DNA of 56,910 bases from Polaromonas sp. (GTDB taxonomy: Bacteria; Pseudomonadota; Gammaproteobacteria; Burkholderiales; Burkholderiaceae): NCBI GenBank assembly GCA_013823505.1, contig PNMH01000016.1, forward strand, positions 1-56,910. The letters run 5' to 3'. The notes below the pieces were generated by a model, which saw only the letters and a program-made list of their open reading frames with translations, was not told the origin of the DNA and made no database searches. Within the stretch, counting starts at the first letter, position 1, and every line of letters starts with the position of its first letter. Below, piece by piece: positions 1 to 7,569 of this stretch. Made by a program: the position numbers and the translations under genes.

Positions 1-251
1 TTGAGGGTGTCGTTCGGACCAATGACAGCTGCCGTGACCTGGATGCCGCCTGTGCCCCAGCCGTAGGGCAGTGGCATTTCGCGCGAGCCGAAGGGCACTT
101 GGTGCCCTGGAATGGCCACGGCCTTCAGGATGGCGCGGCGGATCATGCGTTTGGTGCGCTCGTCCAGGTAGGCGAAGTTCACCCCCGCTTCCGTGGAGGC
201 CTCGGCTTGCGCCACCGCGCTGAAGGTGGAAGGGTCCATGGGCGCGTTCAT
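1..251 (-). CDS. phnJ: Carbon-phosphorus lyase subunit PhnJ, N-terminal part (runs off the left edge)
   Basis: The first ~83 residues of PhnJ, the radical-SAM subunit that cleaves the C-P bond of 5-phosphoribosyl 1-methylphosphonate. The segment FAYLDERTKRMIRRAILKA followed by a VPFGSREMPLPYGWGTGG-like stretch is nearly the same as in E. coli PhnJ. The iron-sulfur cysteines lie in the C-terminal part and are outside the window. The start ATG at 251 overlaps the phnI stop by 4 bp (ATGA), so the two are translationally coupled. The gene continues to the left, where phnK and phnL would be expected. The identification is secure; only completeness cannot be judged. Confidence 0.95.
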   Translation of the reverse strand, partial: MNAPMDPSTFSAVAQAEASTEAGVNFAYLDERTKRMIRRAILKAVAIPGHQVPFGSREMPLPYGWGTGGIQVTAAVIGPNDTL

Positions 252-1351
252 GTGGGGATCTCCTCGGGGCGGGGTGTGCGGGTCAAGGCTTCTGCGCGCA
301 TCTGGCGCACAAGCGCCAGCTCGGCCTGGAAGTCAACGTAGTGCGGCAGCTTCAGGTGCTGAACGAATCCCGAGGCCTCCAGGCTGTCGCTGTGCGAGAG
401 CACGAACTCGGGCATCTGCGCCGGCGACTCGACCATTTCACCCAGCTCCTCTGCGCGAAGCGCTCGGTCGACCAGGCTCATGGCCATGGCCTTGCGCTCG
501 CTGTGGCCAAAGGCCAGGCCGTAGCCGCGCGTGAAGGTGGGTGGCTCACTGGCGCTGCCGGCGAACTGGTTGACCATCTCGCATTCGGTGATCTCCAGAT
601 CGCCGATGGAGATCGCAAAGCCCAGCTCTTCGGGCTCCACCACCAACTCCACCTGGCCCACGCGCAGTTCGCCCACGAAGGGGTGCGAGTGCGCGTAACC
701 CCGCTGGGTTGAATAGGCCATGGCAAGCAGAAAACCTTCGTCACCGCGCGCCAGGTTCTGCAGGCGCGTGGCACGGTCGGCGGGGAAACGCAGCGGTTCG
801 CGCGTGAGGTCGCGCGGCATTGGATCGCCCTCGGGCTGCGGGCTGCGCTCGATCAGACCTTCCTGGTTCAGCAGGTCGATCACGCGGGGCACGGCAAGGT
901 CTGTCGTTTCAGACGTCTCTGCGGCGGCGGGCGGCACGCCGCCTTCGGCGAGCAACGCGAAGTCCAGCAGGCGCTGCGTGTAGTCGTAGGTGGGGCCCAG
1001 CAGTTGGCCACCGGGCAGGTCCTTGAAGGTGGCCGAGATGCGCCGCTCCAGTTGCATGCTCGCAGTGTCCAGCGGGCAGGTGGTGCCCAGGCGCGGCAAG
1101 GTTGCGCGGTAGGCGCGCAGCAGAAAGATGGCTTCCACCAGATCACCGCTGGCCTGCTTGATGGCCAGCGCGGCGAGCTCGGGGTCGTACACCGAACCTT
1201 CAGTCATCACGCGGTCCACGGCCAGCTTGAGCTGCGAGCGGATTTGCGCGACGTCCAGCTCGGCCAGACCCGGATCGCCCCGACGCTGGCGGTCGAGCAG
1301 CCGGTAGCTGTTGAGGATGGCGGTTTCCCCGCCCTTGACGGCAACGTACAT
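248..1351 (-). CDS. phnI: Carbon-phosphorus lyase core subunit PhnI
   Basis: Encodes 367 aa, close to the family's usual ~355. PhnI is the nucleosidase of the PhnGHIJ core: with PhnG and PhnH it displaces adenine from ATP with the phosphonate to give ribose 1-phosphonate 5-triphosphate. The start is set at 1351 because the product then begins MYVAVKGGE, as PhnI proteins do; an upstream in-frame extension reads as non-homologous sequence inside phnH. Recognisable blocks are LAVDRVMTEGS, IKQASGDLVEAIFLLRAYR, ERRISATFKDLPGGQLLGPT, GDEGFLLAMAYSTQRGY and the C-terminal LKLPHYVDFQAEL. It lies 2 bp after phnH and overlaps phnJ by 4 bp. Confidence 0.97.
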   Translation of the reverse strand: MYVAVKGGETAILNSYRLLDRQRRGDPGLAELDVAQIRSQLKLAVDRVMTEGSVYDPELAALAIKQASGDLVEAIFLLRAYRATLPRLGTTCPLDTASMQLERRISATFKDLPGGQLLGPTYDYTQRLLDFALLAEGGVPPAAAETSETTDLAVPRVIDLLNQEGLIERSPQPEGDPMPRDLTREPLRFPADRATRLQNLARGDEGFLLAMAYSTQRGYAHSHPFVGELRVGQVELVVEPEELGFAISIGDLEITECEMVNQFAGSASEPPTFTRGYGLAFGHSERKAMAMSLVDRALRAEELGEMVESPAQMPEFVLSHSDSLEASGFVQHLKLPHYVDFQAELALVRQMRAEALTRTPRPEEIPT

Positions 1352-1353
1352 GC

Positions 1354-1974
1354 TCAGGCCTCCATCGCCGGTTCGGCGTTGATGCAGGCCGTGCGCGGAA
1401 GACCGCAGACCTCGGTTGGTGTGGCGAGGACCACATCGACCCCGCGCGGAAAGGCGGCGTGGTTGGCCGCCCACTGCGCCATGAAGCCTGCCGGCAGGCC
1501 GTGGACTTCCAGGTCCTGGATGGTCTGAATGCCCGGCCCGCTAAGGCGCAGATGTTCACCGCCCTCGAACGCCGGAACATCCATAACCAGCGTGGCCGAA
1601 CCCTGTGGGTCGGCGTCGCTGCCTTGGGAGAGCATGACCAGTTCGGGCATCTCATCCCCTTGCGCCACCCACACAAAATCGGCCTGCTCTGCGGCATCGA
1701 CGCAGCGGCAGCCAGTGTGAAAGCGCAGCCACGCCGCCGTGGATGAGCGGGCCAGGGTGGGCGAGAGCCAGAGCGTGCAGTCGGCATCGAGCAGCGCGAG
1801 CAGCAACACGGCGGCGGCGCGGTGGCCGACCTCGGGGCACTCGGCCTCGATGGGCATGGCCATGGGCCGGCCGGGATGGGACAGCGCGTGCAGCGCCACG
1901 CGGAACACCGCCTGGCTGTCCAGGGCTTCGCTGGAGAAGCCGGCCAGCATGTCTTGAAGGGCGTCAGCGTTCAT
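1354..1974 (-). CDS. phnH: Carbon-phosphorus lyase subunit PhnH
   Basis: Encodes 206 aa, against ~194 in E. coli PhnH, a PLP-transferase-like fold subunit of the C-P lyase core complex. The start at 1974 gives MNADALQDMLAGF and overlaps the phnG stop by 4 bp. Typical features are the early FRVALHALSHPGRPM stretch (PhnH proteins share an FR..M..L.HPG.P motif), the central LLLALLDADCTLWLSP segment and the C-terminal FPRGVDVVLATPTEVCGLPR. The longer in-frame reading upstream lies wholly inside phnG and looks like shadow sequence. Expected to work cytoplasmically in the PhnGHIJ complex. Confidence 0.95.
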   Translation of the reverse strand: MNADALQDMLAGFSSEALDSQAVFRVALHALSHPGRPMAMPIEAECPEVGHRAAAVLLLALLDADCTLWLSPTLARSSTAAWLRFHTGCRCVDAAEQADFVWVAQGDEMPELVMLSQGSDADPQGSATLVMDVPAFEGGEHLRLSGPGIQTIQDLEVHGLPAGFMAQWAANHAAFPRGVDVVLATPTEVCGLPRTACINAEPAMEA

Positions 1975-2468
1975 GCGTCTTCCTCGGAATCGGCGCCGCC
2001 ATCGGATTCGCGGACCATGGTGAAAAAGTCGACCCGGGTGCTTTGCGCGCGCGCCGCGCGCTCGGCCGCCAGCTGGCGCAGGTGCTGTCGCACCGGCTCC
2101 AGCAGGCGCGCGTCGAGCGTGTCGGTGTGCGCTTGGTCTTGCAGCATGGCGTCGGCCACCGCGGCCAGGGTGCAGCGGCGCGCGTCGCGCCCCATCACCC
2201 AGGCCACGCCAGCATGGGCACCCTCCAGCCGCAGGGCACACCGGGTCACGGTGATCTCGCCCAGGTTGAAGCGCTCGGCGGTGCCGCCCACGCGGCCCTG
2301 CACCATCATCAAGCCGGTCTCGGGCCGGCGCAACCAATGCACTGCAGGACCGAGATGGGTGGCCACCGAGCTCTCCAGCAGCTCCAGCGGCGCGCGCGCC
2401 AGCAGGGCCATCCAGTCGGGGCGTATCAACGGCCGGTTGGGGCCGCTGTTGTCAAATGCGTGAAACAT
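1971..2468 (-). CDS. phnG: Carbon-phosphorus lyase subunit PhnG
   Basis: Encodes 165 aa, slightly longer than E. coli PhnG (~150). First gene of the leftward phnGHIJ operon. The sequence contains RPDWMALLARAPLELL, VHWLRRPETGLMMVQGRVGG, FNLGEITVTRCALRL, AWVMGRDARR and a C-terminal RAAQSTRVDFFTM-type segment, all characteristic of PhnG. Its start is ~20 bp from the palindromic operator shared with phnF, so transcription is probably controlled by PhnF repression, perhaps on top of phosphate control; no Pho box was identified with confidence. Spacing to phnH is a 4-bp overlap. Confidence 0.95.
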   Translation of the reverse strand: MFHAFDNSGPNRPLIRPDWMALLARAPLELLESSVATHLGPAVHWLRRPETGLMMVQGRVGGTAERFNLGEITVTRCALRLEGAHAGVAWVMGRDARRCTLAAVADAMLQDQAHTDTLDARLLEPVRQHLRQLAAERAARAQSTRVDFFTMVRESDGGADSEEDA

Positions 2469-2487
2469 CGTGGTGGTACCCTGTCAC

Positions 2488-2499
2488 TTGTATAGACAA
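2488..2499. promoter_or_regulatory. Probable PhnF operator between phnG and phnF
   Basis: TTGTATAGACAA is an imperfect palindrome matching the GTnTAnAC core known for HutC/PhnF-type GntR regulators. It lies in the 74-bp divergent region, 20 bp from the phnG start codon and 43 bp from the phnF start codon, where a bound dimer could shut off both promoters. A weaker copy precedes phnM at 6584-6595. Binding itself is inferred. Confidence 0.7.
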
Positions 2500-2542
2500 C
2501 TTGTCGAATATCGCCAGCGTAGGCGCTTCACATGTAGCTTTC

Positions 2543-3286
2543 ATGACAAATCCACTGACAACCACCATCGAAACCGGCGAACACTTCTGGACACAGATCG
2601 CCAACGAGATCGCCCAGGCGATCGGCCAGGGCGTCTACCCACCGGGCCAGCGCCTGCCCTCGGAACACTCGCTGGCCGAGCGCTTCGGAGTGAACCGCCA
2701 CACCATCCGCCGCTCGCTGGCTGCGCTGGTGCAGCGCGGTCTGGTGCGCGCCGAACAAGGCAGCGGCACCTACGTCGAAGATTTCGCGGTCGACCTGGCG
2801 ATCGGCAAGCGCACCCGGCACCGGCAAAACCTGGCCCAGGCGGGTTTGCGCGGTGGTTTGGTGGTGCTACACGACGAACGCGTGCGCGCCACCGCGGACC
2901 AGGCGCGCGCGCTGCAGGTGATCGCGCGCAGCCCGCTGCTGCACCTGCTGGTGTTGGGCGAAGGTGCGGGCCAACCGCTGCATGTAAGCGACCGATACTT
3001 TCCGCTGCCCCGCTTTCAAGGGCTGGCCGAAGTCGTGCGCGAGACCGGGTCGATCACCGCTGCATTCACCGCCCTCGGGGTGAACGACTACATCCGGCAC
3101 GAGAGCCGCATCAGTGCCCGGCTGCCGGACGCGCGCATCGCCGGCCATTTGCGCCAGGGCACGGCGCGTCCATCGCTCTACGTCACCAAGGTCAACACCG
3201 ACATGCAGGGTCTGCCGATCGAATACGCCGAGACCTGGTTTGCCGGTGATCGCGTCACCCTGACGGTGAATCACGATGGTGAATGA
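2543..3286 (+). CDS. phnF: GntR/HutC-family phosphonate regulator PhnF
   Basis: Encodes 247 aa from the ATG at 2543; a longer in-frame reading would start inside the divergent operator region and is not preferred. The N-terminal winged helix-turn-helix (residues ~12-80) shows GQRLPSEHSLAERFGVNRHTIRRSLAALVQRGLVRAEQGSGTYV in pieces typical of GntR proteins. The C-terminal UTRA/chorismate-lyase-like effector domain (~100-247) ends in PIEYAETWFAGDRVTLTVNH, a UTRA signature. It is divergent from phnGHIJ and overlaps the next gene by 11 bp. The likely role is repression of the phn genes until a phosphonate or phosphate-starvation signal is sensed. Confidence 0.93.
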   Translation: MTNPLTTTIETGEHFWTQIANEIAQAIGQGVYPPGQRLPSEHSLAERFGVNRHTIRRSLAALVQRGLVRAEQGSGTYVEDFAVDLAIGKRTRHRQNLAQAGLRGGLVVLHDERVRATADQARALQVIARSPLLHLLVLGEGAGQPLHVSDRYFPLPRFQGLAEVVRETGSITAAFTALGVNDYIRHESRISARLPDARIAGHLRQGTARPSLYVTKVNTDMQGLPIEYAETWFAGDRVTLTVNHDGE

Positions 3287-3983
3287 CCCAGCGCACCGCG
3301 TGGCGCTGTACTGGGCACCGCGGCCTGAGCGTGCGATGTGGCGAGCTGGTTGTCAGTGGCTGGGCCGGGACGCGGCTACCGGCGAGCGTTTGACTCAGGC
3401 GGGCATCGACGGCATCGGCAAGGAGCAACTTGAGACACTGACCGCCGAGCCCCGCCGCTACGGCTGGCACGCCACTTTGAAGCCACCCTTTCGGCTGCGC
3501 AAAGGATTCGATCTGAAGGACGTGGACGCGGCCGTGCAGACGCTCGCCGGCCAGTTCAGGACCGGCCTGGTGCCACCGCTGCGGGTGGCGCTCATGGGCA
3601 ACTTCCTGGCGCTCCGTCCACAGGGCGAGCCGGTGGCCGCCAACGCCCTGGCGGCAGCGTGCGTCGAAGCACTGCAGCCACTCGGCCAACCACCGTCCGC
3701 CGAGGAGCTGCAGCGGCGCCGACGCGCACCGCTCAGCCCGCAGCAAGACGCCCTGCTCGAACGCTGGGGCTATCCCTGGGTGTTCGAGGAGTTTCGTTTC
3801 CACTGCTCGCTGACCGGCCCCGTGGATGGGCTAGACATGGGGGCGCGTGAGGCCTTGATGCAAGCGGCCCGCAGTGCCTTCGATCAGCTGCCTCCCGAGC
3901 CGATCGACAGCATCGCGGTCTTCATCGAGCCCTCACCGGGTGCCGATTTTCAGCTGCACCGGCACTGGGGATTGTCCAGATGA
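3276..3983 (+). CDS. DUF1045 phosphonate-metabolism protein, 2H phosphoesterase-like
   Basis: Encodes 235 aa and belongs to the DUF1045 / phosphonate-metabolism family (TIGR03223), found almost only in phn clusters. It carries both 2H-phosphoesterase-type motifs: WHATLKPPF near residue 65 and FHCSLTGPV near residue 175, each with a His and a following Thr or Ser. The N-terminal RVALYWAP is also typical. The family is thought to act on a cyclic or otherwise phosphorylated ribose intermediate of the C-P lyase route, but its substrate is not established from this sequence. It overlaps phnF by 11 bp and phnN by 4 bp, so the three genes form one transcript. Confidence 0.9.
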   Translation: MVNDPAHRVALYWAPRPERAMWRAGCQWLGRDAATGERLTQAGIDGIGKEQLETLTAEPRRYGWHATLKPPFRLRKGFDLKDVDAAVQTLAGQFRTGLVPPLRVALMGNFLALRPQGEPVAANALAAACVEALQPLGQPPSAEELQRRRRAPLSPQQDALLERWGYPWVFEEFRFHCSLTGPVDGLDMGAREALMQAARSAFDQLPPEPIDSIAVFIEPSPGADFQLHRHWGLSR

Positions 3984-4576
3984 ACCATCGCCTCGTCTAC
4001 GTGGTGGGCCCATCCGGCGCGGGCAAGGACAGCCTGCTGCAGTGGCTGGTGCATCACCCGCCCGCACACACCTGCCTTCACCTGGCCCGCCGCACGGTCA
4101 CGCGCCCGGCCACGGCCGGTGCCGATGGCGACGAAGCGGTGGACGCCCCGACCTTCGCCGCGCTGCTCGAAGTAGGTGCATTCGACATGCACTGGTCCGC
4201 CAATGGTCTGCACTACGGCATTCGGAAGCAACAAGTTGAAGCACTGGCCGCTGGTGCTTGGGTGCTGGTGAGCGGCTCCCGCGCCCATCTGCCCCTGGCG
4301 CAACAGCGCTACCCGGGCTTGAGCGCCGTGCACGTGCACGCGAGCGCCAGCGTGTTGCGCCAGCGCCTGCGTGCGCGCCAGCGCGAGTCGAATGCCGAGG
4401 TGGAAGCGCGCCTGCACCGCGCGCTGGCGTTCGACGCCCCGGCAGACGCTTTCTGCCTTACCAACGACGAGGACCTGGAGAGCGCCGGTCAACGTCTGAA
4501 GGCGCACCTGTTCTCGCCAACGTTCATGCCTGTCGTGACGAACGCTGCAGATCAGCTCAGTCGGAACGTGACCTGA
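3980..4576 (+). CDS. phnN: Ribose 1,5-bisphosphate phosphokinase PhnN
   Basis: Encodes 198 aa (E. coli PhnN is 185). PhnN phosphorylates ribose 1,5-bisphosphate to PRPP, feeding C-P lyase products into nucleotide metabolism. The N-terminal P-loop GPSGAGKDSLL (residues ~10-20), the RRTVTRPAT segment that follows and the FDMHWSANGLHYGI block are diagnostic of the guanylate-kinase-like fold of PhnN. The start overlaps the upstream stop (ATGA). Its 3' end overlaps the convergent phosphatase-family gene by 25 bp, which is unusual but leaves both reading frames intact. Confidence 0.94.
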   Translation: MNHRLVYVVGPSGAGKDSLLQWLVHHPPAHTCLHLARRTVTRPATAGADGDEAVDAPTFAALLEVGAFDMHWSANGLHYGIRKQQVEALAAGAWVLVSGSRAHLPLAQQRYPGLSAVHVHASASVLRQRLRARQRESNAEVEARLHRALAFDAPADAFCLTNDEDLESAGQRLKAHLFSPTFMPVVTNAADQLSRNVT

Positions 4577-5349
4577 AGACCGCTGTGGTCGCTCGGCGTG
4601 ATGCCGCGCGCGTCGGGGCGATCAAAGCGCAGTACAGTGGCCGCGGCTTCCACCCGAACCGTGGCGCGACTAAGCGAAGGCACCACCAGCACGTGGTCCA
4701 GCACCTGTCCGTTCCCCGAGGCATCGAGACAGGTGGGTTCTCGGTCATGTCCCACCCGTTCAAAGCTGTCTTGCAAGTGCCATGGCGCGCTGGAGAAACC
4801 GCGCAGCGCAAGCGCGTCCAGTGGATCGTTGAAGTCACCACAGACCAGCGTGAGCGATGCCGGCCTGTTCTGATGCAGGTGCTCCAGCAAGGCTTGCAAC
4901 TGGCGCTGTCTCAGAGCATCACCGGCGTCACCCCGCAGATGGCTGAGGTGTACGTTCGCGACAGTGACGGCATGCACGCCCACCCGGAGCTGGACCACCT
5001 GGGCCAGGCGTCCGCCATCGGCCTCGCTCGACGGCAGGGCCACGTTGACCACCCGCTCAAGGGGCAAACCTGTCAACACGGCCTGACCGGAAAAACTGGC
5101 GACCTCACGACCCGCCAACGAGCGCAGCTTGGGTCTGGCCAGCGCCTGCTTGGCACGCAAACCGGTGGCGGCCGCCATCTGCTGCGCGCTGTCCTCGCTG
5201 CCATCCTCGGCGACGAACGCCTCCTGCAAGGCCACCACGTGGGGCGCCAGATCAATCAAGCCCTGTGCCAGCAGCCCCATGCGCTGTGCGTAGTGTCCGT
5301 CGCACTTCCAGCTGTTGAGCGTGAGCAGACTGAAGCTGGCGCTGCTCAA
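4552..5349 (-). CDS. Endonuclease/exonuclease/phosphatase-family protein
   Basis: A 265-aa metal-dependent phosphohydrolase of the DNase I / EEP fold. Motifs in order are LLTLNSWK (Asn near the N-terminus), VVALQEAF (metal-binding Glu), NVHLSHLRGD, LVCGDFNDP (Asp-x-Asn) and the terminal PSDHSGL (Asp-His pair). The start is placed at a TTG at 5349 because it overlaps the phnM stop (TTGA) and yields an N-terminus matching EEP proteins; the longer reading runs into phnM and has no domain. The substrate is unknown. Coupling to phnM suggests a phosphate-ester hydrolysis step tied to phosphonate use, but this is inference from position. Confidence 0.85.
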   Translation of the reverse strand: MSSASFSLLTLNSWKCDGHYAQRMGLLAQGLIDLAPHVVALQEAFVAEDGSEDSAQQMAAATGLRAKQALARPKLRSLAGREVASFSGQAVLTGLPLERVVNVALPSSEADGGRLAQVVQLRVGVHAVTVANVHLSHLRGDAGDALRQRQLQALLEHLHQNRPASLTLVCGDFNDPLDALALRGFSSAPWHLQDSFERVGHDREPTCLDASGNGQVLDHVLVVPSLSRATVRVEAAATVLRFDRPDARGITPSDHSGLQVTFRLS

Positions 5350-6575
5350 GGTTCGACCCAGCTCGCTATTTCGGTGAAGGATGTGACCTTGTGGCGGGCT
5401 GCGACCGGCGGTGCCCAGGGCTCCCCCATCGAAACATGGGCAAGGCGACCGGCAATCAGGTGCAGGGCCACACGTGCGGGCATCGCCGATGGCGGCTCGA
5501 CCACCAGCACGTCGGCGCGCTGTCCCACCGCGAGTTGACCTCGGTCGTGCAGGTGCGCGGCGTCCGCAGCGTTGCTGGAGACCAGCGCCCAGGCGTCTTT
5601 GAAACTGCAAGCACCGTCGGCCACCAGTCTGAACGGGGCCTGCAGCATGGCGGGGTAAAAGTAGTCAGAAGTGAGCACGCTGCATAGACCTTCTGCCACC
5701 ATCGTGGCCGCGCCCACTGCGTTGGGCTGGTGGCTGCCGCCACGCACCACGTTGGGCGAGCCAAACACAACGTGGTTGCCCAGGGCGCGCGCTGCGCGCG
5801 CGGTTTCCCGGTTTTTGGGAAACTCCGAAATGCGGCAGGACAGGCCCTGGTACCAGTGCCGAACGTCGGGGGTCGTGTCGTCGTGAGAGGCCTGGGGCAC
5901 TCCCGCCGCCACTGCCGCTGCCGCTAGGCGCTCAATGGAGGCAGACACCTCGCTCGAGCGGGACGCCACGCGCTGGGCCAGCTGCTTCAATGCATCGGCA
6001 CCGAGGCCGGTGCGTTGCAGCACCGTCATGGCCTCGAGCGGGTTGTCCAGCTTTTGCACGATGTCGGCCGTGTGGTCGTTGAAGGCCAGCAGTGCGACCC
6101 GGCCTTGCGCCAGCCAGCTTAGGGCTTCGGCCTCTCCGTCCAGGTTGAAAGTCTCATGGCGCAGGTGCAGGCGCGTGTCGCAGGCAAGGTGCCCCTGCGC
6201 CACCTCAAGCGCCTCCATTAGCAACACCAGGCTGTCGCGGCTTCGTAGGCCAGGTTCCCAGGAATGGGTCACGCCATGAAAAGCTGAGGAGATGCCGTTG
6301 CCAACGAGTTGCCGGTCGGTATCGGCCAGTGCGATGCGCATGTCGAAATGCACCCCTGGGCGCGGCATAAGCTGGCGCTCGAAGGCATCGCCATGCAGAT
6401 CGATCATGCCCGGCAGCACCAGTCGACCACCGGCTTCCAGCACCGGGTGTCCCCGGGTGCCGTCGGCGATGTCCGTGATCACGCCGTCCTCGACCAGCAC
6501 GACCGCGTCGTCTTCCAAGCCGCTGGGCAGCAAGGTCTTACCGCCCACGATCGCCCAACTTCTCCTGTTAGACAT
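5346..6575 (-). CDS. phnM: Alpha-D-ribose 1-methylphosphonate 5-triphosphate diphosphatase PhnM
   Basis: Encodes 409 aa, an amidohydrolase-superfamily enzyme that removes pyrophosphate from alkylphosphonate ribose triphosphate before C-P cleavage. Visible signatures are PGMIDLHGDAFERQLMPRPGV (metal-binding His near residue 58), TRLHLRHE, LLAFNDHT, ASHDDTT, ISEFPKNRETA, VFGSPNVVRGGSH and TSDYFYPAMLQAPF. E. coli PhnM is ~378 aa; the extra length is mostly at the C-terminus. The gene is transcribed away from the island boundary and is coupled to the EEP gene. A possible PhnF site sits directly upstream. Confidence 0.95.
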   Translation of the reverse strand: MSNRRSWAIVGGKTLLPSGLEDDAVVLVEDGVITDIADGTRGHPVLEAGGRLVLPGMIDLHGDAFERQLMPRPGVHFDMRIALADTDRQLVGNGISSAFHGVTHSWEPGLRSRDSLVLLMEALEVAQGHLACDTRLHLRHETFNLDGEAEALSWLAQGRVALLAFNDHTADIVQKLDNPLEAMTVLQRTGLGADALKQLAQRVASRSSEVSASIERLAAAAVAAGVPQASHDDTTPDVRHWYQGLSCRISEFPKNRETARAARALGNHVVFGSPNVVRGGSHQPNAVGAATMVAEGLCSVLTSDYFYPAMLQAPFRLVADGACSFKDAWALVSSNAADAAHLHDRGQLAVGQRADVLVVEPPSAMPARVALHLIAGRLAHVSMGEPWAPPVAARHKVTSFTEIASWVEP

Positions 6576-6583
6576 GCCGTCTC

Positions 6584-6595
6584 CTGCCTAGACAA
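6584..6595. promoter_or_regulatory. Possible second PhnF operator upstream of phnM
   Basis: CTGCCTAGACAA matches 9 of 12 positions of the site between phnG and phnF, including TAGACAA exactly. It starts 9 bp upstream of the phnM start codon, so a bound regulator would block the transcript or its start. The left half is degenerate, so the call is tentative. Confidence 0.45.
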
Positions 6596-6936
6596 CCCAG
6601 TTTTAGATGGTGATTGAGCAAGATGACAGAACGACGACGCACAGGCAGAAGGGTTCCATCTCGTAATCGTGCGATCAGAAGCGCTGCGCCAGTAAGGTCG
6701 CGGAAGCCATATGACTGCTGTGCCCTCGACGCCCGCCACTCAGGCCTGCGCCTGTCGCTGTGCCCAACAACCGCTTCGTGGTTGTCAGCGTGCGTGCACC
6801 TGGAGCCCCCCACTGGCAGCAGCCGCTGCAGAGAAGTAGTTCGCAACTCTCCACGCATTTGAAGTCAGGACGCTGAAAGAGCTCTCTCGGCGAGCGCGAA
6901 GGCGGCCGCTTCGCGTGCCTACTCGCGAGTCAAGAA
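6596..6936. other. Non-coding stretch between phnM and the island regulator
   Basis: About 340 bp with no convincing gene on either strand; the short open frames here lack ribosome-binding sites and family resemblance. The phnM promoter should lie at the left end. The left boundary of the inner mobile element probably falls in this stretch, but no copy of the tRNA fragment found at 20896-20938 was seen, and no clear target-site duplication was recognised. Confidence 0.5.
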
Positions 6937-6954
6937 TCAGGCTTTTGATTCTTG
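6931..6954. repeat. 9-bp perfect inverted repeat over the HTH gene's stop codon
   Basis: CAAGAATCA and TGATTCTTG flank a 6-nt loop, and the stop codon of the leftward HTH gene lies within it. It could be a transcript-end hairpin, but no T-run follows in the gene's direction. Confidence 0.4.
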
Positions 6955-7188
6955 GGCTGCTTCGTCTTGGTCAGGGAGGTGCTCCATGAGGTCCTCAACA
7001 CGGCAGGCGAAGTAGCAGCAGAGCCGATCAATAGTCTCCGTGCCAGTGCCGTAGCCCTTCTGGTTGAGGATCTTTGACAGGGTCATCCTGTTCAGCCCAG
7101 TTGCGGTCGCGATCTCGCTAATGCTTACTCGTTGGCCGTCAGCAAACCGTTTTTTCTCGATCATCTCTCCGAGCTTGAACCTGATCAT
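6937..7188 (-). CDS. Small Cro/CI-type (YozG-like) HTH transcriptional regulator
   Basis: An 83-aa protein consisting of one helix-turn-helix of the XRE/YozG type: MIRFKLGEMIEKKR, then SISEIATATGLNRMTLSKILN (helices 2-3) and TIDRLCCYFACRVEDLMEHLP. The start at 7188 gives the canonical MIRFKLGE-like opening; an 18-residue upstream extension is AT-rich promoter sequence. It is divergent from the excisionase-like gene and integrase, the place usually held by the master repressor of an integrative element. The two copies of the palindrome at 7205-7290 are its likely targets. It reads towards phnM and ends within an inverted repeat. Confidence 0.85.
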   Translation of the reverse strand: MIRFKLGEMIEKKRFADGQRVSISEIATATGLNRMTLSKILNQKGYGTGTETIDRLCCYFACRVEDLMEHLPDQDEAAQESKA

Positions 7189-7204
7189 GATGCGTTTTGG
7201 CGTC

Positions 7205-7290
7205 AAGTGATAAAAAATTTTATCAAACGACTTGCAAAACAAGCAAAGTCGCCTAAGATATGCATCAGGTGATAAAAATTTATATCACTT
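7205..7290. promoter_or_regulatory. Two copies of a palindromic operator in the divergent regulator/integrase promoter
   Basis: Site 1 (7205-7228) is AAGTGATA-8 nt-TATCAAAC and site 2 (7267-7290) is AGGTGATA-8 nt-TATCACTT. Both have AT-only 8-nt spacers and their centres are 62 bp apart. They occupy the whole gap between the HTH gene and the Xis-like gene, in an AT-rich patch within GC-rich surroundings. The arrangement fits autoregulation plus integrase repression by the small HTH protein. Confidence 0.6.
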
Positions 7291-7317
7291 GATCGTTCCA
7301 TCTTACAGGAGAGAGTC

Positions 7318-7569
7318 TTGGATCAGCAGCCCACCTACCTCACAACCGATGAGTTGTCCCAGCGCATCAAGTACGACGTCCGAACAATTCGGGAGCGGCT
7401 GAAAGACAGCGTGCTTATTGAAGGTACTCACTACTTTCGGCCTTTCGGTGGTCGAAAGATCCTGTTCTTGTGGGAGACGATCGAACGCGACATGCGCACT
7501 CCGTCTCTTCACACTCCTGTTGGTATGTCGGCGGTTCCTATGGCCAACGGAGCAATGGTCCATGGCTAA
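7318..7569 (+). CDS. Excisionase-like / helix-turn-helix DNA-binding protein
   Basis: An 83-aa protein beginning at a TTG preceded by a good ribosome-binding site (AGGAGAGAG, ending three bases before the start). The N-terminal YLTTDELSQRIKYDVRTIRERLKDSVLIEGTHYFR region in pieces resembles the MerR-like winged helix of small excisionases and phage HTH proteins: a TTDELS...RTIRERLK recognition unit followed by a 'GTHYFRPFGGRK' hairpin. Its 3' end overlaps the integrase start by 8 bp, the standard xis-int arrangement. It probably bends DNA or regulates recombination direction; the function is inferred. Confidence 0.65.
   Translation: MDQQPTYLTTDELSQRIKYDVRTIRERLKDSVLIEGTHYFRPFGGRKILFLWETIERDMRTPSLHTPVGMSAVPMANGAMVHG

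Noticed and set aside
1..1000. Long rightward frames opposite phnJ/phnI
   Set aside because: Antisense shadows in high-GC DNA; the phn proteins on the other strand are unambiguous.
6931..6954. Inverted repeat as a left att site
   Set aside because: No matching sequence at the right boundary; more likely a transcript-end hairpin.
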